Shown one piece after another: positions 25,065-33,818 of a stretch of DNA of 64,000 nt. How positions within the stretch are numbered: position 1 is the first letter of the stretch; each line of letters opens with the position of its first letter. The position numbers and the translations under genes were made by a program. A model generated the notes under the pieces. That model did not search any database. It was not told the DNA's origin and saw only the letters and a list, made by a program, of their open reading frames with translations. Origin of the DNA: Shewanella algae (lineage in GTDB: Bacteria > Pseudomonadota > Gammaproteobacteria > Enterobacterales > Shewanellaceae); assembly GCF_009183365.2 (NCBI RefSeq), contig NZ_CP068230.1, positions 569,001 to 633,000 on the forward strand, written 5' to 3'.

Positions 25065-26030
25065 ATGGCAAACATGAGTTACTTGAGTGTGATTGAACGT
25101 TTTCATGAGTATCAGCCGCTAATCGATGAACTATTGCAGTCGATTCTGACCGGAATGGCCGACTCTCAGCTCTTTGACGACACAGGGCGGGCCATCAGAG
25201 TGTTTTCTGAAGTGGCAGCCTGCTATCCCTTCGTGGAATTGATGTATTTACTCGACGAAAATGGTCACCAAGTGAGCCCGAATCTGGCGCTTATCAAGCA
25301 AAAGATCAAACTGCTGGCTGTGGGTGAACACCCGGATCGCAGCCAGCGCCCCTATTTTCTCAATGCCAGCGACAAGAGCGGGGTGCAGATAACCTCACCT
25401 TATCTTTCCAATGCGTCCGGGCAATTGTGTCTGTCGGCGTCCCTGGGAGTGAGTCGTTTGGATGCCAGTCGTGGCTTTGTGGTAGTGGATATCAACCTGA
25501 CCCGGCTGATTGAATTTATGATGGGCGACAGTCACAGGCGCAAGGTGACGCCACTGTTCAAGGCGGTTTATCTCACTCTGGTAACAGGGTTATTCATTAT
25601 AGTTGGGGTACTGGTGCTGATTTCGGCCAGGGATATCTGGCACTTGTTGGCGCAGGGGCCGCAGCTGGCTCATGACTCACTCAAGCCGTTCGGGATCATC
25701 ATCTATATCACCCTGGCGTTGGCGATATTCGATCTCGGCAAGACCATACTGGAAGAGGAGGTGTTGATGCATAAAGACATCTTCCGCCACAGCTCCACCC
25801 GGCGCACCATTACCCGCTTTGTTTCCACCATATTGATCGCCATCTCTATTGAGGCCTTGCTGACCATGTTCAAGGCATCACTCGGGCAGGTGGAATATAT
25901 TCAGGGAGCGATTTTGATGATGCTGGCAGTGGTTGGTTTATTGGTGGCTTTGGGACTATACGTCTGGTTGGGAGCAAAAGCCGAGGCCCTGCTTATTCAA
26001 ACCCAGTCTTTGCGGGGGCGGCAAGGATAA
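25065..26030 (+). CDS. Cache-like sensor domain membrane protein, 321 aa
   Basis: Starts at ATG 25065 with GGAGC upstream. The first ~165 residues look like a PDC/Cache-type sensor domain (YPFVELMYLLDENGHQVS with a second strand pair ending in GFVVVDINLTRL). About three to five membrane segments follow (TLVTGLFIIVGVLVLISA; GIIIYITLALAIFDLGKTIL; ILIAISIEALLTMFKA; AILMMLAVVGLLVALGLYV). There is no kinase, HAMP or GGDEF output, so it is a sensor without a known output domain. A perfect hairpin follows immediately (26031-26053). No partner gene is obvious in the operon; the histidine kinase at 26586 is nearby on the same strand. Confidence 0.65.
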   Translation: MANMSYLSVIERFHEYQPLIDELLQSILTGMADSQLFDDTGRAIRVFSEVAACYPFVELMYLLDENGHQVSPNLALIKQKIKLLAVGEHPDRSQRPYFLNASDKSGVQITSPYLSNASGQLCLSASLGVSRLDASRGFVVVDINLTRLIEFMMGDSHRRKVTPLFKAVYLTLVTGLFIIVGVLVLISARDIWHLLAQGPQLAHDSLKPFGIIIYITLALAIFDLGKTILEEEVLMHKDIFRHSSTRRTITRFVSTILIAISIEALLTMFKASLGQVEYIQGAILMMLAVVGLLVALGLYVWLGAKAEALLIQTQSLRGRQG

Positions 26031-26053
26031 GGAGGATGTTGCTGACATCCTCC
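26031..26053 (+). terminator. Stem-loop after the sensor gene
   Basis: GGAGGATGT (26031-26039) and ACATCCTCC (26045-26053) form a perfect 9-bp stem immediately after the TAA. It has no T-run. It may be a processing or Rho-assisted 3' end. Confidence 0.5.
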
Positions 26054-26101
26054 CACATCTGCAAGCCGACTCAGAGCACATGGGACTTGTTCACACTTTC
26101 C

Positions 26102-26284
26102 CTAAAACATATCGTCATCATCGAGCCCCATGGCTCGTCTGAGTTCCAGGCGCTCCAGGTAATCTTCCAAGCGGCGTTTTACCTGACGTTTGTGCTGCAG
26201 TGCCTTCTCGGCCTGACGGTTTTTTGGGGTGGTCATCGCTTCAATTTCAGCATCGTTGGGCACGAGTTCAACAATATGGGCCAT
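26102..26284 (-). CDS. Small basic/acidic protein, PA3496/DUF3545-like
   Basis: A 60-residue protein starting at ATG 26284 with GAGGA upstream. The frame is open upstream to 26332 but without a better start. The C-terminus KRQVKRRLEDYLERLELRRAMGLDDDDMF ends in an acidic DDDD, with the RRLEDYLE pattern seen in the PA3496/DUF3545 small protein families. No function is established for those families. It is a single gene, on the strand opposite to both neighbours. Confidence 0.6.
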   Translation of the reverse strand: MAHIVELVPNDAEIEAMTTPKNRQAEKALQHKRQVKRRLEDYLERLELRRAMGLDDDDMF

Positions 26285-26585
26285 AACGAATTCCTCACGG
26301 TTTATCCAAGGATTTTCTAGCCAAAAAAGCATTGGCTGAAAAGCAAAAATTTTTGTCTAACAAAGCAAATGATTCTGTCCGTCCCTCTACTCAATATTAG
26401 CCTTGGTTAAACTGAAATCTAGCACTGAGTCGCAACAGGAAGTGAGATCGAGACAACATTTTGACGATCTTTTCCAAGGACCTAAAACTTGGGGATTTTT
26501 TGCTGTTTTTGACTTGTTTTTTCCATGATCCTGACCAGAATTAACCTCATAGCATTCGCTTTATTGGCTAAGGACTAGGCTGTTT
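26285..26585. other. Intergenic region before the histidine kinase
   Basis: A 301-nt stretch with long T-runs and a weak CCAAG/CTTGG inverted repeat (about 26475-26493) followed by T6. It must hold the promoters of the 60-aa gene (minus) and the kinase operon (plus). No confident site was seen. Confidence 0.5.
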
Positions 26586-28721
26586 ATGATCCAGGACGAT
26601 CGTCTCACCGCATCATCCTCCCCTGCAAAAAGCTTCGGTTTTTCCACTCCGGCCTCGGTTTGGCTGATCATGTTGGTGGCGCTTCTGTTCACCTGTCTGG
26701 GTTGGTATCTGTTCAATCAATATGCGGAGCAGCGCGGACGTGAGCGCTTTGAGTATCAGGCCATGCTGGTCAAAGATGCCATAAGAGATCGTCTGTTGAC
26801 CTATGAGCAGGTGCTGCGGGGCGGGGTGGGCCTGTTTATGGCATCCGATGGAGTGACTCGTGAGGAGTGGCATGAGTATGTGACCAACGCCAAGATGGAA
26901 AGCTTTTATCCCGGGATCCAGGGGATAGGCTACAGCGTTATTTTGCACCCGGAGCAACTGGCGGCCCATGAGGCGGCCATCAGGGCTGAAGGCTTTGATG
27001 AGTATCGGGTGTACCCTGCCGGTGAGCGCGACACTTATCAGGCCATCATCTATCTGGAACCCTTCGATTGGCGTAACCGGCGGGCATTTGGCTATGACAT
27101 GTATTCCGAGCCGACTCGCCGTGAAGCGATAGACAGAGCCATCAACACAGGGGAGGCGGCGGTCTCCGGCAAAATCACCCTGGTACAGGAAACCCAGCAG
27201 GATATTCAGGCCGGCTTTTTGATGTATTTGGCGCTTTATGATGAATCTGCCGCCGGTCCCAAGGCCGCCAAGGGCGTGGTCTATGCCGCCTTTCGGATGA
27301 ACAACCTGATGCAAGGCATTTTGGCGGATAAGTTTCCCTCCCTGATTCTGCAGGTATTTGATGGTGATACCGCCTCTGACACTTCGTTGCTGTACAGTAC
27401 TGAGGAGGAAGGCCAGGTTACCAAAACCTACAACCATGTGTTGCCGCTCAAAGTCGGTGGTCATCAATGGTTGCTGAAAATCGGCGCCGACAAGAGTTTT
27501 GTCTCCGAAACCGAGAAGCTGCAAAGCAAGCTGATGCTGGGCATAGGCGTGCTGTTTATCATGGTGTTGTTCTATTTCTTGCTCAATAACGCCAGAGCCA
27601 GGTATCAGGAAGGCTTGCTAGCCAATGAGATCCTTGCCAATGAGAAACGCTTCCGTCTGGTTATTGAGGCCTCGCCATCGGCGCTGATCATGGTAGATGG
27701 CCATGGACTCATCACTCTGGTGAATGCCCATACAGAGCAACTGTTCGGTTACGCCCGGGACGAACTACTGGGCCGCAGCGTGAATATACTGCTGCCGGAA
27801 AGCCTGCATAAGTCGCACAATCGGCACATGGGTGGTTATCTGCAGCAGCCGATTGCCAAGAATATGTCCCAGCGCGATGATCTGTTCGGCCGCGCCAAAG
27901 ACGGTTCTTTGGTGGCGGTCGAAGTGGGGTTGACCCCAATCCATTTCACCAATGGCCAGTCGATTCTGGCCACTATCAACGATGTGTCGGATCGCAAACG
28001 GATTGAAGCCGAAAAAGCCCGACACACTGAGGAGCTGGAGAAGATCAACCGTGAGCTGGACAGTTTTGCCTACATAGCCTCTCACGATCTCAAGTCACCG
28101 CTGCGTGGCATAGAGCAGTTATCCGAGTGGTTGGCAGAAGATCTCAGCGACAACAGCAGTGAACAGGTGCAAAAGTATCTGCGACTGATCAAGAGCCGGG
28201 TACAGCGAATGGTACTCTTGCTGGACGGCCTGCTGACTTTCTCGCGCATAGGCAGGGTGGATACCGAGTTGACGGAAGTGGACAGCAAGCAATTGGTGCA
28301 GGATACCTTCAGCTTGGTGGCGCCGCCAACCGGGTTCAAGCTGACTATCCTGTCTGATATGCCGTTGCTGACCACGGCCAGAGTACCGCTGGAGTTGGTT
28401 TTCCGAAACCTGTTCAGCAACGCCATCAAACACCACGACAAGGGTGAGGGGGTTCTCAGCGTCAGCAGCGAGCGCCAGGGCGACTATTATTGTTTTTGTG
28501 TCACGGATGACGGCCCTGGGATAGCCGCCAAGTTTCATCATAAAATTTTCGCGATATTCCAAACGCTTAAGCCAAGAGATGAAGTTGAAGGCAGTGGCCT
28601 TGGTCTCTCTTTGGTGAAAAAGTCGGTGGAAAACATGGGCGGCAAGATCTGGGTGAAATCGGAAGGGCGTGGTTGCAGCTTTTACTTCACCTGGCCGGCC
28701 CACTTCAAGGAGGAGTCATGA
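26586..28721 (+). CDS. CHASE-PAS sensor histidine kinase
   Basis: A 711-residue membrane kinase. Order: N-terminal membrane segment (VWLIMLVALLFTCLGWYLF), periplasmic CHASE domain (about residues 70-300; YPGIQGIGYSVILHP, RRAFGYDMYSEPTRREAID), second membrane segment (LMLGIGVLFIMVLFYFLL), PAS domain (FRLVIEASPSALIMVDGHG ... LVNAHTEQLFGY), HisKA with phospho-acceptor His500 in ASHDLKSPLRG, and HATPase (NLFSNAIKHH, DDGPGIAAK, GSGLGLSLVKK). The stop overlaps the next gene by 4 nt (ATGA at 28718-28721), so the next gene is its partner. The CHASE ligand is unknown. Confidence 0.93.
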   Translation: MIQDDRLTASSSPAKSFGFSTPASVWLIMLVALLFTCLGWYLFNQYAEQRGRERFEYQAMLVKDAIRDRLLTYEQVLRGGVGLFMASDGVTREEWHEYVTNAKMESFYPGIQGIGYSVILHPEQLAAHEAAIRAEGFDEYRVYPAGERDTYQAIIYLEPFDWRNRRAFGYDMYSEPTRREAIDRAINTGEAAVSGKITLVQETQQDIQAGFLMYLALYDESAAGPKAAKGVVYAAFRMNNLMQGILADKFPSLILQVFDGDTASDTSLLYSTEEEGQVTKTYNHVLPLKVGGHQWLLKIGADKSFVSETEKLQSKLMLGIGVLFIMVLFYFLLNNARARYQEGLLANEILANEKRFRLVIEASPSALIMVDGHGLITLVNAHTEQLFGYARDELLGRSVNILLPESLHKSHNRHMGGYLQQPIAKNMSQRDDLFGRAKDGSLVAVEVGLTPIHFTNGQSILATINDVSDRKRIEAEKARHTEELEKINRELDSFAYIASHDLKSPLRGIEQLSEWLAEDLSDNSSEQVQKYLRLIKSRVQRMVLLLDGLLTFSRIGRVDTELTEVDSKQLVQDTFSLVAPPTGFKLTILSDMPLLTTARVPLELVFRNLFSNAIKHHDKGEGVLSVSSERQGDYYCFCVTDDGPGIAAKFHHKIFAIFQTLKPRDEVEGSGLGLSLVKKSVENMGGKIWVKSEGRGCSFYFTWPAHFKEES

Positions 28722-29149
28722 GTCAAACAGCCAGATACAAGGAAGTGACTATTCTGTTGGTGGACGACGACGATGTCGACTTCATGGCGGTGCAGCGGGC
28801 GATGCAGCAGCTCAGGCTGCTCAACCCCTTGGTCAGAGCCAGAGATGGCCTGGAGGCCTTGGAGATGTTGGGCGACGGTCGGGTGCGCTGCCCCTATCTT
28901 ATCTTGCTGGATCTCAATATGCCGCGGATGAATGGCCTGGAGTTTCTCAGCCATATCCGCAATGACCCTGTGCTGTCTCTCTCCGTGGTCTTTGTGTTGA
29001 CCACCTCAAGCGCCGATGAAGACAAGGTTGAGGCTTATAAGCATCATGTGGCCGGCTATATGGTCAAACATGAAATAAGCGATGGTTTTTATAATATTTT
29101 CAATATGCTGGAAAGCTATTGGCGTATTGTTGAGTTGCCGGAAGCCTGA
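28718..29149 (+). CDS. Single-domain response regulator (Rcp1-like)
   Basis: A 143-residue receiver domain with the acidic pocket VDDDDVD and phospho-acceptor Asp65 in LLDLNMP, and a switch Lys in MVKHE. It has no DNA-binding or enzyme output, so it works by protein contact or phosphorelay, like the Rcp1 regulators that pair with CHASE/phytochrome-like kinases. Its ATG is within the kinase stop (4-nt overlap), which gives translational coupling. It likely takes phosphate from the upstream kinase and may act on the next gene's protein. Confidence 0.9.
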   Translation: MSQTARYKEVTILLVDDDDVDFMAVQRAMQQLRLLNPLVRARDGLEALEMLGDGRVRCPYLILLDLNMPRMNGLEFLSHIRNDPVLSLSVVFVLTTSSADEDKVEAYKHHVAGYMVKHEISDGFYNIFNMLESYWRIVELPEA

Positions 29150-29161
29150 GGGATGGAAAGC

Positions 29162-30889
29162 ATGAATCTGCTGTTGATCGATGATGATGAGATAGACAGA
29201 GCTGCTATCATCCGCGCCCTGGATCAATCGTCACTGGCGTTCAAGGTGATGGAAGCCAACTGTGCCCAGAGTGGCTTGGAGTTCGCCTGCCAGCAGCGTT
29301 TCGACGGCATATTGCTCGACTATATGTTGCCCGATGCCAATGGCCTGGAAGTATTGAGCCGCCTCAATGAATCGGCCGGAGAGCAAACCGCGGTAGTGAT
29401 GATCTCCCGTTATGAAGACGACAAGCTGGCGCAGCGTTGCATCGAGTTGGGGGCGCAGGATTTTTTGCTCAAGGATGAAGTGAATACCAGCCGCTTGACC
29501 CGTGCTATCCGCAATGCCAAGCAAAGGGCTTCCATGGCGTTGGCATTGCGCCAAAGCCACGAGAAACTCAAAGAGCTGGCCGAACATGATTCCCTGACCA
29601 AGCTGGTCAATCGTTACGGTTTTGAGCTCTGTCTGAACCGTACCTTGAGTCAGGTCAAGCGTCATCAGGACATGCTGGCGGTGATCCTCTTGGATCTGGA
29701 TGATTTCAAGGGTATCAACGACACCTTAGGGCACCAGGTGGGGGATATCCTACTGGTGGAAGTGGCCAACCGTCTCAGTGCGGCGCTCAGGGAAGGGGAT
29801 CTCATTGCCCGTCTCGGCGGCGATGAATTTGTAGTGCTGGTGACCGAGTCGGAGAATCGTTACTTCCCGATGGCGGTGGCCAACAGGCTGCAAAGGGCCT
29901 TTGAAGAGCCTTTCCCTCTGGGGGAACATGATGTGCTTATCGGCGCCAGTATTGGCATTGCAGTGTACAGCGATTCTGTCTGTGACAGCTCTGAGTTGCT
30001 CAAGTGTGCCGACATTGCCATGTATCGCGCCAAGAAGGTGGGCCGCAACCAGATCCAGTTCTATTCCGAAGAGTTGGCCAGAGAAGTCAGGTTTCGCAAC
30101 CGCATCGAGATGGGCCTGAGAACCGCGCTGGAGCGGGATGAATTCAGGGTCTTTTATCAGGGGAAATTCGATGCGATTTCCGGCGAGCTGTTGGGAATGG
30201 AGGCCTTGCTGCGCTGGCAACATCCTGAAGATGGGCTGCTGGCGCCGGACAGTTTCCTGCCGATAGCAGAAGAGATAGGCCTGGTAGATGAGATAGGCGA
30301 GTGGGTGTTGGCACAGGCCTGCGCGCAAACCGTCAAGTGGCTGGCCATGCTGGCTCCGGTAGGCAAGCAGTTATCTGTGGCGGTTAACCTGTCACCGTCA
30401 CAGATCATTCGTGAAACCCTGTATCAGACCATAGTCAGGGTATTGCAGCAAACCGGGCTGCCGGCTTCGCTGCTGGAGTTGGAGCTCACCGAAAATGCCT
30501 TGATAGAGGAACCGCTGGAGCTGGCCAAGGTACTGGAGCGGATAGCTGCACTGGGAGTTGTTTTCTCTCTGGATGATTTTGGCACCGGCTTTTCATCCCT
30601 CGAGCACATCAAGTACTTTCCCATCAATGTGCTGAAAATCGACAAGAGTTTTGTGGCCTCGGTCGAACAGGATGAACGCGGCAAGCGTCTGTTGTCGGCC
30701 TTGATCAACTTTGCCAACGGCTTTAACGTGGTGTCAGTAGCCGAGGGCATAGAAACCGAGGCGCAGGCGCAGTTTTGCCGTGAGCGGGGCTGTAACCTGC
30801 TGCAGGGGTATCTCTATTGTCGGCCAATTCAGCCCCAGGATTTTGAAACCCAGCATATTTTACCTTTGCTGGCCGAGGGGGATGTTTGA
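29162..30889 (+). CDS. Response regulator with GGDEF and EAL domains (c-di-GMP turnover)
   Basis: A 575-residue protein. REC domain first (about 1-120; Asp53 in LLDYMLP), then GGDEF (motif RLGGDEFVVLV) with an intact I-site RxxD (REGD) five residues before it, then EAL (EALLRWQHPE, ELTENALIEE, DDFGTGFSSLEH, LKIDKSFV, AEGIETEAQ). All EAL residues for Mg2+ binding that I can check are present, so it may both make and degrade c-di-GMP. ATG 29162 is used; ATG 29153 is in frame but has the ribosome site only 1 nt away. It is in the kinase operon and 81 nt before rimK. Confidence 0.92.
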   Translation: MNLLLIDDDEIDRAAIIRALDQSSLAFKVMEANCAQSGLEFACQQRFDGILLDYMLPDANGLEVLSRLNESAGEQTAVVMISRYEDDKLAQRCIELGAQDFLLKDEVNTSRLTRAIRNAKQRASMALALRQSHEKLKELAEHDSLTKLVNRYGFELCLNRTLSQVKRHQDMLAVILLDLDDFKGINDTLGHQVGDILLVEVANRLSAALREGDLIARLGGDEFVVLVTESENRYFPMAVANRLQRAFEEPFPLGEHDVLIGASIGIAVYSDSVCDSSELLKCADIAMYRAKKVGRNQIQFYSEELAREVRFRNRIEMGLRTALERDEFRVFYQGKFDAISGELLGMEALLRWQHPEDGLLAPDSFLPIAEEIGLVDEIGEWVLAQACAQTVKWLAMLAPVGKQLSVAVNLSPSQIIRETLYQTIVRVLQQTGLPASLLELELTENALIEEPLELAKVLERIAALGVVFSLDDFGTGFSSLEHIKYFPINVLKIDKSFVASVEQDERGKRLLSALINFANGFNVVSVAEGIETEAQAQFCRERGCNLLQGYLYCRPIQPQDFETQHILPLLAEGDV

Positions 30890-30970
30890 TTTTACTTGCC
30901 TATTGGCAAGGGATAGTCAAAGATGCCACTTCTTTTGCTGGGCCATAACTCTTTGGCGGATCACTCAAAC

Positions 30971-31876
30971 ATGAAAATCGGTATTCTCTCTCAATTTCCC
31001 GAGCTCTATTCTACCCGCAGGCTGGTGGAAGCCTGTGAGGGACGTGGTCATCAGGCCAGGGTGATCAATCCACTCAACTGTTATATGAACATCAACTCGG
31101 TGCAGCCCAGTATCCATCTTGAAGGTGAGGAACTCAGCGGTTTTGATGCAATTATCCCGAGGATCCATGCCAGTGTGACTTTCTATGGCTGCGCCCTGGT
31201 GCGCCAGTTCGAGATGATGGGGGTGTATGCTGCCAATGACTCTATCTCCATAGCCCGCTCAAGGGATAAGCTGCGGGCACTGCAGTTGCTTTCCCGTAAA
31301 GGGGTGGGTATGCCGGTCACAGGTTTTGCCAGCAAGCCGGATGATATTCCGGATCTCATCGCCATGGTGGGTGGTGCGCCGCTGGTGATAAAGCTTTTGG
31401 AAGGCACCCAGGGGATAGGCGTGGTGCTGGCCGAAACCAAAAAGGCCGCCGAGAGCGTTATTGAAGCCTTTCTGGGGCTTAAGGCCAATATTCTGGTGCA
31501 GGAATATATCAAAGAAGCCAACGGCAGTGATATCCGCTGCTTTGTGGTGGGCGACAAGGTGGTTGCAGCCATGAAACGTCAGGGCCCGGAGGGGGATTTT
31601 CGCTCCAATCTGCATTTGGGCGGCAGCGCCGAGAAAATCAAGATTACCCCTCAGGAGCGCAAGACAGCCATTGATGCGGTCAAGGCGATGGGGCTGGCCG
31701 TTGCCGGGGTGGATATTCTTCGCTCCGAGCGTGGCGCCTTGGTGCTTGAAGTCAATTCAGCTCCGGGTATTGAAGGTATAGAGTTGACCACAGGTATCAA
31801 GGTGGCCGAGCCGATAGTGGAGCATATCGAAAAAATGGTTGCCGCCCGTAAACGCAATCGTCCTGTCATCGCCTGA
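30971..31876 (+). CDS. rimK: Ribosomal protein S6--L-glutamate ligase RimK
   Basis: A 301-residue ATP-grasp ligase that adds glutamate residues to the C-terminus of ribosomal protein S6. The N-terminus MKIGILSQFPELYSTRRL and the ATP-grasp segments PLVIKLLEGTQGIGVVL, EANGSDIRCFVVG, and LEVNSAPGIEGIE are typical. An in-frame ATG at 30923 would add 16 residues but lacks a family match; ATG 30971 gives the usual length. It lies 81 nt after a REC-GGDEF-EAL gene, which recalls the Pseudomonas rimABK operon, in which an EAL protein (RimA) and a protease (RimB) act with RimK. No rimB-like gene is next to it here. Its substrate gene rpsF is at the other end of the window. Confidence 0.93.
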   Translation: MKIGILSQFPELYSTRRLVEACEGRGHQARVINPLNCYMNINSVQPSIHLEGEELSGFDAIIPRIHASVTFYGCALVRQFEMMGVYAANDSISIARSRDKLRALQLLSRKGVGMPVTGFASKPDDIPDLIAMVGGAPLVIKLLEGTQGIGVVLAETKKAAESVIEAFLGLKANILVQEYIKEANGSDIRCFVVGDKVVAAMKRQGPEGDFRSNLHLGGSAEKIKITPQERKTAIDAVKAMGLAVAGVDILRSERGALVLEVNSAPGIEGIELTTGIKVAEPIVEHIEKMVAARKRNRPVIA

Positions 31877-31899
31877 TTGCGCCTCGGGCTTTCCCATCC

Positions 31900-32592
31900 T
31901 TAGAATTCGAACTCATAGACATAGCTGAGCACTATCTTGGCATCGTCGTCCGGCAGATCCGTATCGGCCACCATAAAGGAGACTGAGCCTATGCCGGTTT
32001 CCTTGCTGATGGCCAAGTGGTAGTCGGCGTAGTCGGAAACCCCGAACCAACTCTGCACCACATCACCGTCTGAATAACCATAGTGTGCCGTCAGCGTCAC
32101 GGTTTCCGTGATGGGATAGCTGAAACCGGCATGGATATAGCTCAAATCCTTGTTATCCAGTGGCGCAGCGGCCACGTCATCACCGGCGTTAACCACCTTG
32201 GCATAACCCAACTCAAACCACTTCCAGCTGAGAGTCAGCGCCAGCTCACCAAAGTCGATATCGCCTTCGGCATCCGGGTAGCCATAGTAGAGATAGCTGA
32301 TGTCATAGCCAAAGTCTTCGCCTATGCTGCCGGAGTAACCACCGTAAAAATCGAGCTCGTAACTGGTATCGTCACCAAAGTCGACATTGGAGGCCCAGGT
32401 TCCCAGGTAAAAGCCCGAGTCGTGGCTATAGTCTATACCGCCTTGAACGGCGACAGAGTCATCCGTCTGGGTGGTGCCGCGCCACAGATAGTTGGAGGCG
32501 GCACCTATATTCCCCGATACAGCGGCCTGGGTTTCGCCGGCCACCAACAACAGACCTGCAATAACTGACAGTGAAAACTTGGTGTGTTTCAT
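31900..32592 (-). CDS. TorF-family putative outer-membrane porin
   Basis: A 230-residue protein with a clear signal peptide (MKHTKFSLSVIAGLLLVAG then ETQA cut site) and alternating beta-strand pattern (NIGAASNYLWRGTTQTDDS at the mature N-terminus, typical of the TorF/Gcw_chp group), ending in YVYEFEF, an outer-membrane-type aromatic end. ATG 32592 is preceded by GAGGGG; an in-frame ATG at 32598 is also possible. It is a single gene convergent with rimK. Substrate unknown. Confidence 0.82.
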   Translation of the reverse strand: MKHTKFSLSVIAGLLLVAGETQAAVSGNIGAASNYLWRGTTQTDDSVAVQGGIDYSHDSGFYLGTWASNVDFGDDTSYELDFYGGYSGSIGEDFGYDISYLYYGYPDAEGDIDFGELALTLSWKWFELGYAKVVNAGDDVAAAPLDNKDLSYIHAGFSYPITETVTLTAHYGYSDGDVVQSWFGVSDYADYHLAISKETGIGSVSFMVADTDLPDDDAKIVLSYVYEFEF

Positions 32593-32813
32593 TCTCATCC
32601 CCTCGATGGTTTGGGTTCTGGAGCCGGGCAAGCTTGACCGGTGCAGATACTCGTTATTGTCTGTGCGGAATGAGCGAATCCTGTGCCAAGTTTAAATAGG
32701 CATTAAATACATGTGGTTAGCTTTTGAGTGTGATGCAGGTTAAGGAAATGTTGCATTTGGCTGGGGCGGGCTGCACTTTTTTTGTGCAATGGAGTGTTGG
32801 GAACCTCAGGCAA

Positions 32814-32838
32814 TAAAAAACGCCTCAAGATGAGGCGC
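32814..32838 (-). terminator. Terminator after hupA
   Basis: CGCCTCA (32821-32827) and TGAGGCG (32831-32837) form a stem which on the minus strand is followed by TTTTTT (the A-run at 32814-32820). It lies 20 nt after the HU gene stop. Confidence 0.85.
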
Positions 32839-32858
32839 TTTCATCCGTGAAAAGCGGC

Positions 32859-33131
32859 TTAGTTGACGCTGTCACGCAGTGCCTTGCCGGCCTTGAACTT
32901 GGGAATAGTGGCGGCAGGGATTTGGATCTCTTTACCGGTTTGCGGGTTACGACCAGTGCGGGCTGCACGGGTTGAAGTTTCGAAAGAGCCAAAGCCTACG
33001 ATGGAGATTTTAGTTCCTTCTTTCATGGCATCGGTCACTGCTACTTCGAACGACTTGAGTGCGCGGGCAGCTTCTGCCTTGGACAGGTTGGCGTGTTCTG
33101 CCATTTTAGCGATCAGTTCAGTTTTGTTCAT
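32859..33131 (-). CDS. hupA: HU-family DNA-binding protein
   Basis: A 90-residue nucleoid protein with the full HU signature: MNKTELIAKMAE, VGFGSFETSTRAARTGRNPQTG (the DNA-binding arm GRNPQTG) and the end KAGKALRD. It binds DNA as a dimer and bends it. The N-terminus MNKTELI and overall pattern are nearer E. coli HupA than HupB, so hupA is a best guess. Start ATG 33131 has a weak AG-rich ribosome site (AAGAAGAGACGC). Terminator follows. Single gene. Confidence 0.93.
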   Translation of the reverse strand: MNKTELIAKMAEHANLSKAEAARALKSFEVAVTDAMKEGTKISIVGFGSFETSTRAARTGRNPQTGKEIQIPAATIPKFKAGKALRDSVN

Positions 33132-33303
33132 CTGGAGCGTCTCTTCTTTCCGTCGATAAGTTATTATTGCCCATCTAACATGCCATAAGGTTTTTGGCTT
33201 GAAAAGGCCTTTCAGCGGGCTTCTTGGGCTTTATCCGCTATTTTTTAACCAAAAAGACACAAAATTGTGAGCCGGTCGCCGATTTCCTTAAATTCAGTGC
33301 GAT

Positions 33304-33699
33304 CTAGTCAGACTTTTCCTGCTGCAAAAAGCGCTTGGTCCTGCCGGAAAAAGCCACCCAATACTGGAATAACAGCAAGGCCAGCAACACAGCCGCCAGC
33401 GGCAGCAAGGGGATATTTCGCCCTGCCAGCTCCAGTTTGACATCCTGCGGCGTAATCTGCAGTGCAACCAAAGCCGTAGTGGCAAATGCCATGAGTCCCA
33501 GAGTCTGAATAAAGAGATAGATACGCAATGCCCACAATGACCAGGATGTGCGCATTACTATGCCTACCAATACAGGGATGACTCCCAAGGTAAACAGATC
33601 CACAGCGCCGGTGCTGATGGTGCGCCACAGTGCTACCACAGCCAGTACCAGGTAGAGGATACAAAGCAGTACCAATGGTATTGGTCTTGAAATGGACAT
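33304..33699 (-). CDS. Hypothetical membrane protein, 131 aa
   Basis: Starts at ATG 33699 with AGGAG upstream. Four hydrophobic segments (about residues 8-26, 36-52, 57-80, 94-115) with the positively charged end RTKRFLQQEKSD indicate a small four-helix inner-membrane protein. No family recognised. It is transcribed away from the DUF4240 gene, which starts 119 nt to the right on the other strand. Confidence 0.6.
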   Translation of the reverse strand: MSISRPIPLVLLCILYLVLAVVALWRTISTGAVDLFTLGVIPVLVGIVMRTSWSLWALRIYLFIQTLGLMAFATTALVALQITPQDVKLELAGRNIPLLPLAAVLLALLLFQYWVAFSGRTKRFLQQEKSD

Positions 33700-33818
33700 A
33701 AATGACTCCTGTGAGAAATTGGCCTAAGTCTATGGAAAGCCCTGGGGGGAGTCCAGCCGGATTTTAATCGCTTTTTGCGGTAAAATAACCGCCGACATTT
33801 TTGGCAGGATAACACTCA

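Noticed and set aside
30923..30970. N-terminal 16-residue extension of RimK
   Set aside because: RimK proteins start at MKI-type sequence; the extension has no ribosome site and matches nothing in the family.
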